This document shows, in pieces, positions 61,435-64,000 of a stretch of DNA of 64,000 bases. The notes under the pieces are model-generated. The model made no database searches. It saw nothing but the letters and a program-made list of their open reading frames with translations, and was not told the DNA's origin. The DNA is taken from contig CM073520.1 in the NCBI GenBank assembly GCA_037074615.1, positions 32,607,527-32,671,526 of the forward strand, in the 5' to 3' direction. The position numbers were made by a program, and so were the translations under genes. The first letter of the stretch is position 1. Every line of letters begins with the position of its first letter. The stretch is from Leucaena leucocephala (lineage: Eukaryota; Streptophyta; Magnoliopsida; Fabales; Fabaceae).

Positions 61435-61647
61435 GTTGTTTTTTAAAAAACAGAAAGGGCCCCACTTCTCCAAAGGTGAAGACGATCCCGAAATTTGTTT
61501 TATAAGTCGGAGAGCCGCTAAAAGTTTCCTTTTTTATTGACGCCGATCTGATTCAAAGGGGTCTACTTGCCTTCTTCGAGCCGGCAGCCAGCTGTGCCCA
61601 CCCAACCCGGGGAAATCAATCTGCTATCTTCCATTTCTGAAAACAAA

Positions 61648-63315
61648 ATGCTATCTTCCACTGTTGTAAGGTACTCCTTCCTCAAATTTTCTCTCTTTTC
61701 TACTTCGCAGTTCCTTCTCTCTTCGCCTTCTCCCCTCATCCTAAACTCCTTTCTTCATTCCCTTTCCCCAAATTCGTACAGCATCAGCGACGCTGTTGCT
61801 TCATTCAATAGCATCATCCACAGGCGTCCCCCACCTTCCATACGCCAAATTAATCACATTTTAGGATCTATTGCTAAGCTGAAACATTATGCCACTGCCA
61901 TCTCACTTTTTTCGCAAGCCGAGTTCAAGGGATTTATGCCAGATGTAGTTACCATGAACATCTTGATCAATTGCCATTGCCATTTGGGTAAGATGGATTT
62001 TGCTTTATCTATGTTGGGGAAAGTTTTCAAGATGGGTTATCTACCAAGCACGGTAACTTTGACTACACTAGTAAAAGGACTCTGTTTTAATCAGAAGGTT
62101 GGCGAAGCTCTTGATTTTTATGACGACATCATGGCCAAAGGTTTTCAGTTGAATGTAGTGACTTATTGTACGTTAATCAATGGGCTTTGTAAGATGGGGA
62201 AAACAATATCTGCTGTTAAATTGTTGCAGAAGATGGAAAAAAAGTTAGTCAAGCCAAATGTTGTTGCGTACAACACAATTATTGATGCACTTTGTAAAGA
62301 TGGACTAGTTACCGAGGCACACAACTTGTACAATGAAATGATTGGCGGCGGGATATCTCCAAATGTTATCACTTACAATTGTCTAATCCACTGTTTTTGT
62401 AGCAGGGATGAATGGCAACAAGCTAATCAAGCCCTCGCTGACATGGTATTGAGAGACATCCACCCAAATGTTATTACCTATAGCATTCTGGTTGATGCAT
62501 TATGTAAAGAAGGAAGGATGATAGAAGCTCAAGCTGTGGTTGCTAGGATGGTAAAGAGTGATGAAAAACCTAATGTTGTCACCTATAATGCTTTGATGGA
62601 TGGGTATTGTTCGAGGTATAATGTCATTGAGGCTATGGAGGTTTTGGATAGAATGAGAAAAAGTGGTATGGAACCTGACCTTGTTAGTTATAGTATTTTG
62701 ATCAATGCATACTTTAAGATGAAACTGGTGGATGAAGCCATGGATCTCTTTCAGGAATTGCATTCTAGAAATTTGATTCCCGGTGTTGTGACTTATAATT
62801 CTGTCATTGATGGTTTGCTGAAATCACAAAGAATCTCACTTGCGCAAGATATTATTTACGACATGCACGATAGGGGCCTTCATCCTGATATCATCACTTA
62901 CAGTATCTTGTTAGATGCATTTTGCAAAAGGGGACATCTTGACAAGGCGATTACATTATTTAGGGAAATTGTCAATCAAGGACTTCAGCCTGACGTGAAG
63001 ACCTACACAATACTTATTGATGGGTTGTGCAAAGGTGGTAGATTAAATGATGCGAGGGAGGTTTTTCAATATCTTTTGGCTAAAGGTTATAAAGTAAATG
63101 TGTATACATATACTGCTATGGTTCATGGATTTTGTAAACAGGGTTTGCTTGATGAAGCCGAAGGCTTGCTTGATAGAATGGAAGAGAACAATTGCCTCCC
63201 TAATTCTGTAACTTTTGAAATTATTATTGAATATCTTCTGGAAAACAATGTGGATAATGACAAGACTGTTAAACTTCTCTGCAGAATGATTGATAGAGGC
63301 CTGTTGACGAAATAA
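61648..63315 (+). CDS. RFL-type P-class pentatricopeptide repeat protein (restorer-of-fertility-like)
   Basis: Organelle RNA-binding protein; RFL members act mostly in mitochondria on specific transcripts, including CMS-causing ones. Intronless, 555 residues from the ATG at 61648. The longer open frame back to 61567 lacks an ATG. The first ~45 residues are Ser/Leu/Phe-rich with scattered basic residues (MLSSTVVRYSFLKFSLFSTS), compatible with a presequence. The RFL signature SFNSIIHRRPPPSIRQINHI is near residue 60, followed by 13 full 35-residue PPR motifs and a partial one. Examples are VVTYCTLINGLCKMGKTISA and VVAYNTIIDALCKDGLVTEA. There are no E, DYW or other C-terminal domains; the protein ends RMIDRGLLTK. 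No internal stops or frameshifts. Target unknown. Confidence 0.94.
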   Translation: MLSSTVVRYSFLKFSLFSTSQFLLSSPSPLILNSFLHSLSPNSYSISDAVASFNSIIHRRPPPSIRQINHILGSIAKLKHYATAISLFSQAEFKGFMPDVVTMNILINCHCHLGKMDFALSMLGKVFKMGYLPSTVTLTTLVKGLCFNQKVGEALDFYDDIMAKGFQLNVVTYCTLINGLCKMGKTISAVKLLQKMEKKLVKPNVVAYNTIIDALCKDGLVTEAHNLYNEMIGGGISPNVITYNCLIHCFCSRDEWQQANQALADMVLRDIHPNVITYSILVDALCKEGRMIEAQAVVARMVKSDEKPNVVTYNALMDGYCSRYNVIEAMEVLDRMRKSGMEPDLVSYSILINAYFKMKLVDEAMDLFQELHSRNLIPGVVTYNSVIDGLLKSQRISLAQDIIYDMHDRGLHPDIITYSILLDAFCKRGHLDKAITLFREIVNQGLQPDVKTYTILIDGLCKGGRLNDAREVFQYLLAKGYKVNVYTYTAMVHGFCKQGLLDEAEGLLDRMEENNCLPNSVTFEIIIEYLLENNVDNDKTVKLLCRMIDRGLLTK

Positions 63316-64000
63316 AAAACAAGGTGAGTTACTTAGCTCAAATTCCTGTTCCACGAACATTCATTGGTTAGCAAAAGCTTGTATATTTCGTCGAGTTTAC
63401 ACGGTTAATTGCCTGGTTTGACAAGAATGTAGGTTTTGACAAGAAGCTATAAGCCACTTACAAATCTCACACTCTTGAGCCAACCTTCAATATATTCCCT
63501 AACTTTTGACGAGTTTCAGAACACAATCGTATAAGAAGGAGTAAATGGGGAGACCGTGCGGGATGTTCAAACTTTAATCGGGTTGGCTTAGGTAGTCAGG
63601 CAACCAAGGACGAACAATGCTATTATGAACTTCACCGGCAAACTAGCAAATTTCGCTTACCAAGGACGAAGAACGCTCGACAAACTTCAACCAGCGAATT
63701 TGATTGGCTACTTCTACTCTTCCTAGAATGGGGAATATGTAGACTTGAGTTTCTTTTGCTGTCAATCCTTTTTCTTCATCGTGAAAACCCTTCTTTGATT
63801 ATTCTGACACGTAAAACCTATTTAATAAAATTAAAAACAATGCAATCTCAAATTGCCATGTCACCTACCTTGTTAGGTGCCAACTCAGATTTTTTAGCAG
63901 GTGACTCCGCAATTTGGCGGTCAAATTTAACTATCCATTAGTTTTGGAAGAAATTGTACAATTTTAAAAATTTTATTGTACTACAAATTATTTTAGAAAA
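63316..64000 (+). other. 3' UTR and downstream sequence of the PPR gene
   Basis: No gene is seen. A short local repeat, ACCAAGGACGAA, occurs twice (63602-63613 and 63659-63670). A 61-codon open frame at 63756-63941 has no features. The window ends in AT-rich sequence. Confidence 0.5.

Larger units (their letters stand above)
59184..61647. other. Intergenic spacer with two GA-core MITE copies, ending at the PPR promoter
   Basis: AT-rich sequence with no gene. Copy I spans about 59675-60415 and copy J about 60707-61434. About 61435-61647 is less AT-rich and probably contains the PPR promoter and leader. The 98-codon frame at 59808-60104 lies inside copy I and is not called. Confidence 0.5.

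Noticed and set aside
1..64000. CRISPR arrays, operons or biosynthetic gene cluster
   Set aside because: Plant nuclear sequence; repeats are microsatellites and transposons, and neighbouring genes have unrelated functions.

Overview
This window looks like nuclear DNA from a flowering plant, most likely a eudicot. The evidence is AT-rich intergenic sequence, genes with many short GT-AG introns, a restorer-of-fertility-like PPR gene, a plastid-type isopropylmalate isomerase subunit, a plant class XI myosin tail, a Ty1/copia retrotransposon and many MITE-like repeats. The species cannot be named from the sequence alone.

Layout. 1-6050 (+): the 3' half of the translation initiation factor eIF2B delta subunit gene, whose start lies left of the window. 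7573-12782 (-): a four-exon cytochrome b561 gene; its large third intron holds two tandem MITE-like elements and a Stowaway-like MITE. 15728-22530 (-): a seven-exon ZCCHC8 homologue (CCHC knuckle plus PSP domain), with a leader reaching to about 23.5 kb. 28496-29260 (-): an intronless plastid 3-isopropylmalate dehydratase small subunit. 32200-32625 (-): an intronless acidic, Trp-rich protein of unknown function. 34448-40770 (-): an unprocessed pseudogene of the myosin XI coiled-coil and cargo-binding tail, with several frame lesions and a SINE in one intron. 47509-51949 (+): an eight-exon alpha/beta hydrolase of the plant monoacylglycerol lipase/caffeoylshikimate esterase type. 52940-59178 (-): a complete but decayed Ty1/copia element with two LTRs and a 5-bp target duplication. 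61648-63315 (+): an intronless mitochondrial-type RFL PPR gene.

The genes do not form a pathway or cluster. They are independent housekeeping genes (translation initiation, leucine/glucosinolate biosynthesis, nuclear RNA surveillance, ascorbate-dependent electron transfer, lipid/ester hydrolysis, organelle RNA binding). The spacers between them are filled with short non-autonomous transposons. One MITE family with a GA-rich core recurs about ten times, and at least three other repeat families recur across the window.

I did not find a convincing new multi-gene system. The items most worth a second look are the tandem MITE pair sharing one TAA, a MITE ending 20 bp from a splice acceptor, a probable GC-AG intron, the myosin tail pseudogene, the transition-only decay of the copia LTRs, the unknown acidic ORF and an unclassified three-copy repeat. 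All intron boundaries were read by eye from splice consensus and protein family continuity.
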